Assembly (NCBI GenBank): GCA_964542585.1
Contig: CAZIUI010000035.1
Coordinates: 1-18,592 of the forward strand
Direction: 5' to 3'
Length of the DNA stretch: 18,592 nt
Origin: CAYYUA01 sp964542585
GTDB lineage: Bacteria > Bacteroidota > Bacteroidia > CAILMK01 > CAYYUA01
Both the position numbers and the translations under genes were made by a program. Positions within the stretch are counted from its first letter, which is position 1. Every line of letters starts with the position of its first letter. This document shows, one piece after another, positions 1 through 7,938 of this stretch. The notes under the pieces were generated by a model that worked only from the letters and a program-made list of their open reading frames with translations, did no database searches and was not told the origin of the DNA.

Positions 1-96
1 GGCCGCGATGTCTTCCTCGCCAAGTCCGAATGGATGCTCAAGGTAGCACAGGAAGATTACCCGGAGCTCAGCTTTCACTTTAGTTCGGAGTTTTAA
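1..96 (+). CDS. 3' end of an unrecognised protein (partial)
   Basis: An open frame runs in from the left edge and ends at a TAA at 94-96, giving the last 31 residues of a protein that ends in FSSEF. The composition (acidic and aromatic, no low complexity) looks like normal cytoplasmic coding sequence. The start lies outside the window. I do not recognise the family from this short tail. The next gene starts 121 bp downstream, so the two are probably transcribed separately or only loosely linked. Confidence 0.55.
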   Translation, partial: GRDVFLAKSEWMLKVAQEDYPELSFHFSSEF

Positions 97-181
97 TCGC
101 TGTTTGTGGGGATCATACCAGAGTTAACACACTTTAACAATTTTTAAGGAGGTATTAACAGCTAAGCGTATCACAAGGGGG

Positions 182-189
182 CAATTTTG
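182..189 (+). promoter_or_regulatory. candidate -7 element upstream of the small secreted protein
   Basis: CAATTTTG matches the Bacteroidota -7 consensus TAnnTTTG at all fixed positions except the first. It would place the transcription start near 195, about 23 nt before the ATG at 218. No clear TTTG -33 element lies at the usual 19-21 bp spacing, so the call is weak. Confidence 0.25.
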
Positions 190-217
190 TGAGTGGAAAT
201 CAAAAAAATGATCCGTT

Positions 218-595
218 ATGATACGTCTTATTAGCATGTTAGCCCTTGCAGTAGTTTTAGCCGGCGCCCAATCCGCAAGCGCTAATAACAATACATATCA
301 GCCTGCTAATACCCTTAAGACGGTAGTCATTAAGCCTGATGCCAGAGAAAAGGTTGAGTTCTACCACAATTCCGCGGTTAATGAAGCCAAGTTCCGGTAC
401 CAACCCGCTCAAGTCGATGAGGTGGTTACGGTCAAAATCCTAAAGACTTCAGGTGTAAAGCTGCAGGCCTTCACCCTCTCTAAGGGATTGACTAAACTTA
501 AGACCCATCACCTAAAGCCTGGCATTTATCAGTACCAGTGCGTCACTGCCAAAGGAGAAGCAGTTACCTCCGGCACTTTCACTGTTACCTACTAA
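218..595 (+). CDS. small secreted protein resembling an isolated T9SS C-terminal domain
   Basis: This 125-residue protein begins with an export signal (hydrophobic residues about 4-17, then small residues ASA at 20-22). The rest resembles the beta-sandwich sorting domain that normally ends T9SS cargo: an early FYHNSAVNEA stretch where cargo has PNP and strand 1, then VTVKILKTSG, then LKPGIYQYQ, and finally a G-containing strand SGTFTV at the C-terminus. There is no passenger domain. The start at 218 is forced, because an in-frame TGA sits at 209-211 and this is the first ATG after it; Met7 at 236 is an alternative. No Shine-Dalgarno sequence precedes it, as is normal in this phylum. It is monocistronic with its own terminator. 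The fold assignment is by pattern only; it could instead be a small Ig-like periplasmic protein. Confidence 0.8.
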   Translation: MIRLISMLALAVVLAGAQSASANNNTYQPANTLKTVVIKPDAREKVEFYHNSAVNEAKFRYQPAQVDEVVTVKILKTSGVKLQAFTLSKGLTKLKTHHLKPGIYQYQCVTAKGEAVTSGTFTVTY

Positions 596-617
596 GCCTT
601 ACCCTTGCCCCTTGATA

Positions 618-666
618 GGCCCGGCCCTGCATGCAAACGGCATAAGCGGGATCGGGCCGCTTTTTT
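618..666 (+). terminator. Rho-independent terminator after the small secreted protein gene
   Basis: GGCCCG at 618-623 pairs with CGGGCC at 653-658, and the stem can be extended by CCC(T)GC against GCGGG with a bulge. GC and then six T residues (661-666) follow. It lies 22 bp after the stop codon of the preceding gene and insulates it from the hydrolase gene at 720. Confidence 0.65.
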
Positions 667-719
667 ATGCACCATTTTTCATTACCTGACTACTACAAAA
701 AATCAAATGTAATAAGATC

Positions 720-1808
720 ATGCTAAAAAATGTTTTAACAGGCATTGGGATCCTTCTTAGTATTAGTATTTTAACGATTGGTGTCATTGGCTACTACTTT
801 TCTGCTGATGAGAAGCCGATATTAAATTTCATTAAGGAAAATCCAGAGCGAGGTGCTATATCCCTGGTCAGGAACGATACAACGGTGGCAAGGCAAAATC
901 CTGATCAGATGATGCCTTTGGCCAGCACCATGAAGATCATCATAGCTATTGAGTATGCCAAGCAAAGTGCCAGAGGACAGCTTAACCCGGATCACCAAGT
1001 CCCTCTGGATACGCTGGAAAAGTTTTATGTACCCGGCACTGATGGAGGTGCCCACGAAAAGTGGATTGAAGCTGTTCAGGATCAAATAAATGATGATAAG
1101 ATCAGTATACGCGAAGTAGCCAAAGGGATGATCCAATTTAGTTCTAATGCCAATACCGAATGGCTGCTTAACAAATTAGGAATGAATCGGGTAAACAACC
1201 GCCTGGATAGCTTAGGCCTGGAAAAGCATTCGCCGGTATACTATATTGTATCATCCCTTTTTATCGGAAAAGAACGATTTCCTGACTTAGAAGGAAAGGA
1301 ACTTCAGCAAGCTTTAAGATCGCTATCACAAGATGCCTATATAACAGCTACGCAACAGATTCACCAGCATTTAAAAACGGATACAACCTATAAGCAAGAG
1401 CTGGGTAACTTTGGCAAAGCTATTCGAAAAATTTGGTCCGACCGGTTGCCAGCTTCTACTGCTGACGCCTATGTATCGGTCATGAAAAAAATTAACAGCA
1501 GAACCTATTTTAGGAAAGCTGTTCAAAATCATTTAGATGAGGTCTTTGCCGGAACGCTGAGCCTTTCCGACAGCCGGCAAAAGCTCAAGTATGCCGGAAG
1601 TAAAGGCGGATCAACCGAATTTTTACTTACCGAAGCGCTTTATGCCACTGACCAACAAGGCAATAAGACGCAAATGGCTTACTTCCTAACAGAGCTTTCG
1701 TACCTGGAGCAAATGCGACTGCGCTTATCAATGAAGGCCTTCGATAAGGCTGTACTAACCAGCAAAGCTTTCCGGAATACCCTTAAAGAAGCCTTACCTG
1801 ACAATTAG
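720..1808 (+). CDS. membrane-anchored serine hydrolase, beta-lactamase/PBP-like fold
   Basis: The 362-residue protein has one N-terminal membrane segment (about residues 5-27) and an extracytoplasmic domain. The three motifs of penicillin-interacting serine enzymes are present in order: S69-T-M-K72 (SxxK, nucleophile and general base), S141-S-N143 (SxN) and K295-G-G297 (KTG equivalent). The family includes class A beta-lactamases, DD-peptidases and other serine hydrolases. The Omega-loop ExxLN motif of class A beta-lactamases is not visible, and the distance from SxN to KGG is about 150 residues, longer than the roughly 105 usual in class A. A cell-wall or other hydrolase role is therefore likelier than antibiotic resistance. 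It stands alone: a terminator lies upstream and a convergent gene downstream. The ATG at 720 has no visible ribosome binding site. The substrate is unknown. Confidence 0.85.
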   Translation: MLKNVLTGIGILLSISILTIGVIGYYFSADEKPILNFIKENPERGAISLVRNDTTVARQNPDQMMPLASTMKIIIAIEYAKQSARGQLNPDHQVPLDTLEKFYVPGTDGGAHEKWIEAVQDQINDDKISIREVAKGMIQFSSNANTEWLLNKLGMNRVNNRLDSLGLEKHSPVYYIVSSLFIGKERFPDLEGKELQQALRSLSQDAYITATQQIHQHLKTDTTYKQELGNFGKAIRKIWSDRLPASTADAYVSVMKKINSRTYFRKAVQNHLDEVFAGTLSLSDSRQKLKYAGSKGGSTEFLLTEALYATDQQGNKTQMAYFLTELSYLEQMRLRLSMKAFDKAVLTSKAFRNTLKEALPDN

Positions 1809-1896
1809 AAAGGTTAGCACCTGGAAAATCACTAACTAGCAAAGATCATAGACCTTGGCGCTCAATCGGTATCGTTGACCTGTTACGGATTGTTAA

Positions 1897-2982
1897 CTAA
1901 GTAATATGGTGTGTAGTGTAGTCATTAAGATCACCACCCACCAGGTTGGCCTGGTTAAACAAGTTAATAACCGGGCAAGCATGGTTCGGGATGATCCGGA
2001 CCGTTTCGCCAACGGCCATTGACACTTTTCCCGGATCATACACGACCACCCCGTGCTCCTCAGACACACGCTGGATGGTTACACCTTTTTCCGGCAAATA
2101 ACCAAAGCCTGTAAGCAGACCGGCTCCATGGGCTCCCTGATCGGTCGTCAGGCTTTTGCTGCCGGCGTCCAGTACAGCACGGCCGGGCGTTGGGACGCTT
2201 ATAACGGTGCTTAGCACTGAAAGGGCACACTGATTAGCGCTGACCGTGCCAAGTGCTACTTGCGAACGGTCATAAACCACATAATTGCCGGTTCGCAGTT
2301 CATTGATTACGGATGAAGGCCGGAGGTAAGGGAGCAGGGGCGTGGCTCCAATGCTCACAGTATCCAGGCTGAATCCGGCTTGCACAAGTATTGCTGCCAG
2401 GCGTTCCATGTGCTGTTGCTCGGCCTCAGCATAGCTTTGTAATACCGCTGGATCAGCACTGCCATAGCTATGACCACCATGCGTCATCAGGCCAACCAAT
2501 TGCACATTGGAGCAGGCAGCGATCGCTTTGGCAAGGTCCAGCACTGCTTTTTCGGAAGATAAGCCTGCTCGTTTAAGCCCTGTGTCAATATCGATCAGGA
2601 CCTCAGCCGGATAATCACTATGGCGGAATGCCTGCTCAAGTCGTTCGATCCCGGTAACACTGTCCACAGCGCAGTGCAGGTGGGCCCGCTCACTCAGGGC
2701 CCGGAACTGCTCAATGGCCGCCGGATGGATGACCTCATTGGCTATCTGAACATTGGTAAAGCCTGCTTCTACCATTACGGTAGCCTCATGCAGGGTAGCC
2801 ACAGCCACGCCTGCAGCGCCCGCCTCTAATTGACGCTGAGCCAGGGCTGGCATTTTGTGCGTTTTGATATGCGGGCGTAGCCGCCATCCCAGTTGGTCTG
2901 CTTTTGCCTGAACAGCCAGGATATTTCTTTTCAGGGCTGGCTCATACAGCAGCAGGGCTGGCGTACCAATATCCTGGCTCAT
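1897..2982 (-). CDS. PLP-dependent D-threonine aldolase / D-serine dehydratase-like enzyme
   Basis: The 361-residue protein belongs to the fold-type III PLP enzymes (alanine racemase N-terminal barrel plus C-terminal D-serine dehydratase-like beta domain). It opens with the family's D-x-x-T-P-A start. The RPHIKTHK motif places the Schiff-base lysine at K40. A THGGHSYG motif lies in the barrel. The C-terminal PNHACPVIN contains H334 and C336, the HxC metal-binding pair seen in D-serine dehydratase and D-threonine aldolase. Family members cleave D-threonine to glycine and acetaldehyde or deaminate D-serine; which one applies here cannot be told from motifs. It is the last gene of the minus-strand block, its ATG lying 6 bp after the stop of the T9SS protein gene, so the two are probably cotranscribed. 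The length is normal and no defect is seen. Confidence 0.88.
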   Translation of the reverse strand: MSQDIGTPALLLYEPALKRNILAVQAKADQLGWRLRPHIKTHKMPALAQRQLEAGAAGVAVATLHEATVMVEAGFTNVQIANEVIHPAAIEQFRALSERAHLHCAVDSVTGIERLEQAFRHSDYPAEVLIDIDTGLKRAGLSSEKAVLDLAKAIAACSNVQLVGLMTHGGHSYGSADPAVLQSYAEAEQQHMERLAAILVQAGFSLDTVSIGATPLLPYLRPSSVINELRTGNYVVYDRSQVALGTVSANQCALSVLSTVISVPTPGRAVLDAGSKSLTTDQGAHGAGLLTGFGYLPEKGVTIQRVSEEHGVVVYDPGKVSMAVGETVRIIPNHACPVINLFNQANLVGGDLNDYTTHHIT

Positions 2983-2988
2983 GGAGCC

Positions 2989-4833
2989 CTATTTTAACAA
3001 CTTTTTGGTGGCAATAAGGTTATCCGGTGATCGGACTTTCAATACGTAGGAACCGCTTGCTAATGGCGCTACTGAAAACTGGAAACGATGCGTTCCGCTT
3101 GCTGTAAATTCTTCATGAATGGTTTGGATACGTTGCCCACCCGCATTGTATAGGGTAAAGGTTAGCATTTGGGCTTGCTCCAGCTTGAATTTCAGATTGA
3201 GGCGATTTTGAATAGGATTAGGATAGGCTTCAAAGGCGTTTGCTTTGGCTTGAGTTTCTTCCTTACCTACCAGGCTTTCCGCGCGTATTCGGCTGATCCA
3301 GGTTCCATTTTCCTTGGCCAGGTTTTTTTCAAAACCATAATAAGCGGCTGCCCAGTAGGTTTTGGTACCGTTGTAGCGCCTTTGTAAACCTGAGTAATCA
3401 CCCCATCTCTCAACTTCCGCTTGCTGGCGATCTACACTGCTGCTCCCCTGCTTTAAAGTTTTCACAGCCGAATGGTTGACTCCCTGAAACCGCATTCCTG
3501 AGAAACCAGGCTTGGTATTATTACTGCTGTGATTAGCAATAATGAGGCCCATATGCTCACCATTTTGTTTTTCACCAAAAGCTATGGAAGGATAGCCCAG
3601 TTCCTTGCCTGGTGCAGCTGTTACTTCCAGCTTCATTGTGTTGGCTGCCTGTGGATTGGTTAACTTACCATGGTAGATGCCCGCTTTGTTATTACTCAAA
3701 ACCCGCGAATTCCCAACAAAGTGAAGGGTATTATCCACCTGATACCCATCCAGGATACGGGCATCATTGGTCTCAAAGCCCGTATTTCTGAATGGTTGGT
3801 CTGCTGATGGGGGTACACTGTAAGGTTCATCTGCTTGAACCAAATTGATGTTTAGCTGAGTATTGGGATCATTGGCCTTACCGGTAATAGTTGCTACGAA
3901 AAAACGCTGGGATTGGGTGGCGAAGTTGTCATTAGATATAATATGGACCTCAGGCCCTTTAAGGTTTTTGCCACCCTGTAGCGGTGTCAAATTTCGTAGA
4001 GGCCTTCCTGAAAAAGTAATATTACTGTAAACCGTTTGATTCAAGCTTTTCCCGTTGTAACCAGCTTGTTTATCCAATTGCCATACGATAGATTGACGGA
4101 AGCCAGCTTCCCAGGTTGAGTCATTATAAAGCAGGTTCACCGTAATGAAAACCTCATCTTTGGTCAAAGCGATGGCTGGAAAATCGGACCAGCTGCCATC
4201 ATTCACGGCATCACCCGGTAAACTGTAAAGGTTCCAGTTGTCTGTTGGATCTGAAGATTCTGAAAAGGCTACTACTATCTGGCTAGTTGAATCTACAGTG
4301 CCATTTAAAAAAAGCAATACAAAGCGATCAGCGCGAGGATCATAATCTACGCGGGGGTCAAACTTATTACCGGTAAGATTCAAAGTGTCAGCAAAAGCTC
4401 CCAGGGAATGCCGTTCTAATCTTTTTCCTGAGGTATCAAAGATGCTGATGCGGGAATTGGTGACGGAGACAATGGTCCCGTCCTGATTAATAGCCAAGTC
4501 ATTATCGTTAGGTACACCATCAGGTTTGTTACCCTGAAAACCTTTGCTAGCCTGTGGGGCTTCTATAGGTGCTGATTCCTGGTTTTTTGCGCGGCTGTTG
4601 GCCTGCTTAGGCCCATATTCAGCCTTGATGGCTTCTAGTTGCTCTTCGGCTTTTTCACCACCGGGTTTAGGCTTTTTTAGGGTATGCAGACTAGAAAAGT
4701 AATCTTCGTTTATGGAACTAAAATTAACGGTATGCGGCTTAGCGGGCTCCTTATGTTTTACTTCGTAATCCTGGCTAAGACCAAAGTTGGAGCACATTAG
4801 TGTTATAAGGGTAAGAATACCGATGGACTTCAT
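2989..4833 (-). CDS. large T9SS-exported protein with type A sorting domain
   Basis: From the ATG at 4833 the protein has 614 residues: a signal peptide (MKSIG then a hydrophobic run, ending near FGLSQ), a basic/acidic linker, a large body, and a C-terminal T9SS type A sorting domain over about the last 79 residues (AYPNP start, LASGSYVLKV, KKLLK end). The body has repeated aromatic and Asp-rich strands (for example FDPRVDYDPRADRF and WSDFPAIALTKDEVF) that suggest a beta-propeller or sialidase-like fold, but I see no catalytic motif. It should be exported across the outer membrane and released or attached to the surface. The frame extends upstream to a TTG at 4869, but the ATG at 4833 directly precedes a good signal peptide. 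It sits between tilS (51 bp upstream) and the PLP enzyme (6 bp downstream). The function is unknown. Confidence 0.85.
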   Translation of the reverse strand: MKSIGILTLITLMCSNFGLSQDYEVKHKEPAKPHTVNFSSINEDYFSSLHTLKKPKPGGEKAEEQLEAIKAEYGPKQANSRAKNQESAPIEAPQASKGFQGNKPDGVPNDNDLAINQDGTIVSVTNSRISIFDTSGKRLERHSLGAFADTLNLTGNKFDPRVDYDPRADRFVLLFLNGTVDSTSQIVVAFSESSDPTDNWNLYSLPGDAVNDGSWSDFPAIALTKDEVFITVNLLYNDSTWEAGFRQSIVWQLDKQAGYNGKSLNQTVYSNITFSGRPLRNLTPLQGGKNLKGPEVHIISNDNFATQSQRFFVATITGKANDPNTQLNINLVQADEPYSVPPSADQPFRNTGFETNDARILDGYQVDNTLHFVGNSRVLSNNKAGIYHGKLTNPQAANTMKLEVTAAPGKELGYPSIAFGEKQNGEHMGLIIANHSSNNTKPGFSGMRFQGVNHSAVKTLKQGSSSVDRQQAEVERWGDYSGLQRRYNGTKTYWAAAYYGFEKNLAKENGTWISRIRAESLVGKEETQAKANAFEAYPNPIQNRLNLKFKLEQAQMLTFTLYNAGGQRIQTIHEEFTASGTHRFQFSVAPLASGSYVLKVRSPDNLIATKKLLK

Positions 4834-4884
4834 AAATGAGCTTTTTAATACGTAATCGATATTAAGCAAATTTTAACGGGTAAC

Positions 4885-6240
4885 CTAATACTTATTTTGG
4901 TAGTAAACAACTAATACCCTTTTCGTATGAGGCGTTACTTTAAAACGCTCATCCAACCGGCTGTTCACAATCCAGGCGATATGACCAGTTCCCGTTTCCA
5001 TAATCAAGGTTTGCGCCTTAACCAAGCGAGGGTAATGCTCATCAATAAAAAAATCGCTTAGTTTTTTTGCTTCATGCATCCCTAAGGGATAAAAGCGATC
5101 TCCGGTTTTCCATAGGCGAAAGGAAAGGGGAAAATTTACCTTATCCGCATCTAAGCAAGCATAATGGGGTGCTTGGAGTTCTATTGCATGAGGTTCTGTT
5201 AACTCCAGGCTAAATTGAAAACCACCGGCCACACCTGCACTTTGGAGGGTGTTTAAGGTTAGGGTTGGCTGCTGAAAGGGGAACGGACCGATGATCAAGG
5301 AATCCCGTGCCACCTCCACCTGATATTGCTCAGCGTAAAATAAGGCACCGGGTTGATGATTAAGCGCTTCTTGGACTTGCCCTATCTGATTTTTGTTAAA
5401 ACCAAAGGAGGATAAGAAAGCAAAAAGGTACGGGGATAAAGGCTTGAGCTTATTGAGTCCACCACGGCTTAAAAACCAGCATTCTCCCTTTAATTGACTC
5501 AAACGTTGCCATTCCTCGTGGTAGGTGCGTTCCCAAACCTGGTCAATCTCCCGGAAGTGTTGGATGTTTTCTCCAATCGTTTGTTCTATAGCGGGATTTA
5601 GGGTTTTGAGGGCTGGAATAACCTGGTAACGGATGTAATTACGTTCATGCGTACCGTGCTGGTTGCTTTCATCCTCTCGCCACTTGAGGTTATGATCCTT
5701 GGCATAACTGATCAATTGATCCTTGTCGGCAAATAAAAGCGGTCTAATGGTAGAGCCATTAAGTGGCCGGATGGCAGTCAAACCTCTGATGCCGGTACCC
5801 CGCGTCAAATTGAGCAGGAGTGTTTCAGCTTGGTCATTCAGGTGATGAGCAGTGGCCAGGTAGGGGTAACCCTTTTCGCTTAAAAGGCTGCGAAACCAAT
5901 CGTAACGCAAATCCCTCGCGGCCATCTCCATCGAAATCTTACGTTGCCGGGCATATTCCTGTGTATCAAATTTCCTGGTATAACATGTTAAGTTCAAGGT
6001 ACTTGCCCAATCTTCCACCAATTGCTGGTCGGCATAAGCAGAAGAGCCCCTCAATTGAAAATTCCCATGTGCCAGAGCTAAGCGAAAGCCCAATTGCCAT
6101 AAAACGTAGGTCATAACGATAGAATCCACGCCCCCACTAACGGCTAAAAGGAGATGAAAACCGTCATCCGGCGTTGGAAGGCCCTCGCTTTTCAGGTAGT
6201 CTAGCGATTGCTGCTCAAGGCTTTTGGCCGGTACCACCAT
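4885..6240 (-). CDS. tilS: tRNA(Ile)-lysidine synthase
   Basis: TilS attaches lysine to C34 of the AUA-decoding tRNA-Ile (CAU anticodon) using ATP, which changes its identity from Met to Ile; it is essential in most bacteria. The 451-residue protein carries the N-type ATP-pyrophosphatase P-loop SGGVDS at residues 35-40, followed by HGNFQLRGSSAYAD, the ATAHHLNDQAETLLLNL stretch and RGTGIRGLTAI, all typical of the family. The C-terminal substrate-recognition domain includes FRLWKTGDRFYPLGM and KKLSDFFID. The length matches full-size TilS. The ATG at 6240 lies 37 bp after the bshC stop, so the gene is probably in the ftsY-bshC-tilS transcription unit. No anomaly is seen. Confidence 0.95.
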   Translation of the reverse strand: MVVPAKSLEQQSLDYLKSEGLPTPDDGFHLLLAVSGGVDSIVMTYVLWQLGFRLALAHGNFQLRGSSAYADQQLVEDWASTLNLTCYTRKFDTQEYARQRKISMEMAARDLRYDWFRSLLSEKGYPYLATAHHLNDQAETLLLNLTRGTGIRGLTAIRPLNGSTIRPLLFADKDQLISYAKDHNLKWREDESNQHGTHERNYIRYQVIPALKTLNPAIEQTIGENIQHFREIDQVWERTYHEEWQRLSQLKGECWFLSRGGLNKLKPLSPYLFAFLSSFGFNKNQIGQVQEALNHQPGALFYAEQYQVEVARDSLIIGPFPFQQPTLTLNTLQSAGVAGGFQFSLELTEPHAIELQAPHYACLDADKVNFPLSFRLWKTGDRFYPLGMHEAKKLSDFFIDEHYPRLVKAQTLIMETGTGHIAWIVNSRLDERFKVTPHTKRVLVVYYQNKY

Positions 6241-6277
6241 GGGGCAAATATCAGCACTGAAATTCCTTTTTGTAGGC

Positions 6278-7879
6278 TTATTCCTCGTAGATCAGTAAGG
6301 ATTGCTGGAAGGGGTTGCAATCGCGAATAAGCTTATCAAAAAACTGTTCCCCGTATTTGGTGTAGTAGGGAATAAAATTTTCGTAACGTTCCTGGAAAAT
6401 CCCCTCTGGAAAAATTTTATCCAGGGTCTTTTCTATCTGCTGTAAGGCCTTCTCGTTCCGGCTTTTGACAAACTTCCGGGTATCTTTCTGAAGTTTCTCC
6501 AGGGCCTTGCGGTGTTCCTTGGCCAGGTTAATAATAGGCCATTTCATTTCATCATCATAGCTTTCACAAAGGGTCATCAAGCGCTCGTACTCATCCTGTA
6601 AAGCCTGGATACGATCATCAAACGGCTGCGTGTCGGTTTCCCTTGCCAAGTATGTCTTGGTTATAGCATCCCGCGACTTGAAGAGGTCTTCATAAGTTAA
6701 GCTGTACTTCTTGATCTTTTTCTGTAAGCCTTTGCCTACCCAAAGGGCGGAGTTTCTGACTAGTAATTGCGGGTAAAACACGCGATGATGATCAAAAAGC
6801 GGCTTGAGCTCCAGCCAGTAGGCGATCTCATTTGTACCGCCAATGTAGGTCAGATTGGGTAGGATTAGCTGCTGATATAAGGGCCTCAAGACCACATTTG
6901 GGCTAAATTGACCCGGCTGCTGCTGAAGTGTTTGAATAAGCTCGTCATGGGCAAAATACCGACTGTGGTCCGCTAATTCATAGCCTCCATTGCTGGCGAT
7001 AATTCGCTCCCGGATGCCGGGCTGGGTGTAAAAGATATTGATAGAACGCGCATTCACTGGCAGGTTGTAATCAGCCAGGGCTTTTTGTTGGGAACTTACC
7101 AGGCGTTCGTGCACTTGTTCTTTTAAGTCCGTAGAAAAAATGTCCACCATGTGCTGCTTCAGCTTATCCTCGCTGGGATCAAGGATAACGAGGCCATATT
7201 TTCGAAACACTTGGTGTAACCAATATTGGCAAGCTTTGCCGTAAGTAGCAAAAAGGCTGAAAGCTTCCTGCCATAGGCTTGCCAGTGGCTTAAAGGCTTC
7301 TTGTTCTCTGATGTTGTTCTGGATATTGTTTATAAGCTCAGGCAGGCCTTCCGGGGTGAGTTGTCCCACAGGTCCGATTGCCTCTTTTTGCCACGTATAC
7401 GTTTCTCCAAGCAGATTGATGTCCTTGATCTCTTCAAAATCATGATCCTCTGTAGCCATCCAATAAACGGGCACCACATGCTTGTCAGGGTGCTGGTGGC
7501 TCAAGCGCTGGGCAAGATGAATGGTCGCAGCGATCTTGTAAAAGTAAAAAAGCGGCCCGCCGAGGATGGTTAGCTGATGGCCGGTGACCACTGTAAAAGT
7601 CTGTTCATCTTCAAGTGAGCGGATATTTTTGATGACGGGTTCATCTGGCCCTGGATCTATTGGATTGACCCCCAGTTCCCGGTATTGATGCCACAGCGTT
7701 TGCGTCAGTAAGTTGCGATCAACTGGATAATCCGGCCTTTCCTGCAATGCCTTGCTACTTCCTGCTTCATCCGGGGTGTAGTTGTAGAATTCCTGTAGGT
7801 TAGAAGCGTTATTGAGGTAATCAAGGGTCAGGGGGTGTTGAATATTGGTAGCGGAGTAGGGTAGACACTGCGGTTCCAT
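6278..7879 (-). CDS. bshC: bacillithiol biosynthesis cysteine-adding enzyme
   Basis: BshC is the enzyme assigned to the last step of bacillithiol synthesis, adding cysteine to glucosaminyl-malate. Diagnostic segments are the start leading to LTLDYLNN, the central TVVTGHQLTILGGPLFYFYK, VPVYWMATEDHDFEEI and VVLRPLYQQLILPNLTYIGG followed by EIAYWLEL. The C-terminal third is rich in charged heptads (EHRKALEKLQKDTRKF and on), matching the coiled coil of the family, and ends with a conserved-looking ERYENFIPYY segment. I chose the ATG at 7879 (533 residues) because the short lead MEPQCLPYS before the conserved LDYLN segment fits relatives; the frame extends 6 codons further to a GTG at 7897. It lies between ftsY and tilS. 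Other bacillithiol genes (bshA, bshB) are not in the window. Confidence 0.93.
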   Translation of the reverse strand: MEPQCLPYSATNIQHPLTLDYLNNASNLQEFYNYTPDEAGSSKALQERPDYPVDRNLLTQTLWHQYRELGVNPIDPGPDEPVIKNIRSLEDEQTFTVVTGHQLTILGGPLFYFYKIAATIHLAQRLSHQHPDKHVVPVYWMATEDHDFEEIKDINLLGETYTWQKEAIGPVGQLTPEGLPELINNIQNNIREQEAFKPLASLWQEAFSLFATYGKACQYWLHQVFRKYGLVILDPSEDKLKQHMVDIFSTDLKEQVHERLVSSQQKALADYNLPVNARSINIFYTQPGIRERIIASNGGYELADHSRYFAHDELIQTLQQQPGQFSPNVVLRPLYQQLILPNLTYIGGTNEIAYWLELKPLFDHHRVFYPQLLVRNSALWVGKGLQKKIKKYSLTYEDLFKSRDAITKTYLARETDTQPFDDRIQALQDEYERLMTLCESYDDEMKWPIINLAKEHRKALEKLQKDTRKFVKSRNEKALQQIEKTLDKIFPEGIFQERYENFIPYYTKYGEQFFDKLIRDCNPFQQSLLIYEE

Positions 7880-7938
7880 AACCGGGGCTTTAGTCACATT
7901 AAAGGCAGATCAAATCGCAAAGTTCATTCCGTTGAGTG

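Noticed and set aside
146..152. Perfect AAGGAGG Shine-Dalgarno sequence
   Set aside because: No start codon lies 5-10 bases downstream; the next real start is 66 bp away at 218. In this phylum such motifs are rarely used, so it looks fortuitous.
1809..1896. Search for a bidirectional terminator between the convergent hydrolase and PLP enzyme genes
   Set aside because: I found no stem with a T-tract on either strand in this gap, so no terminator is reported.
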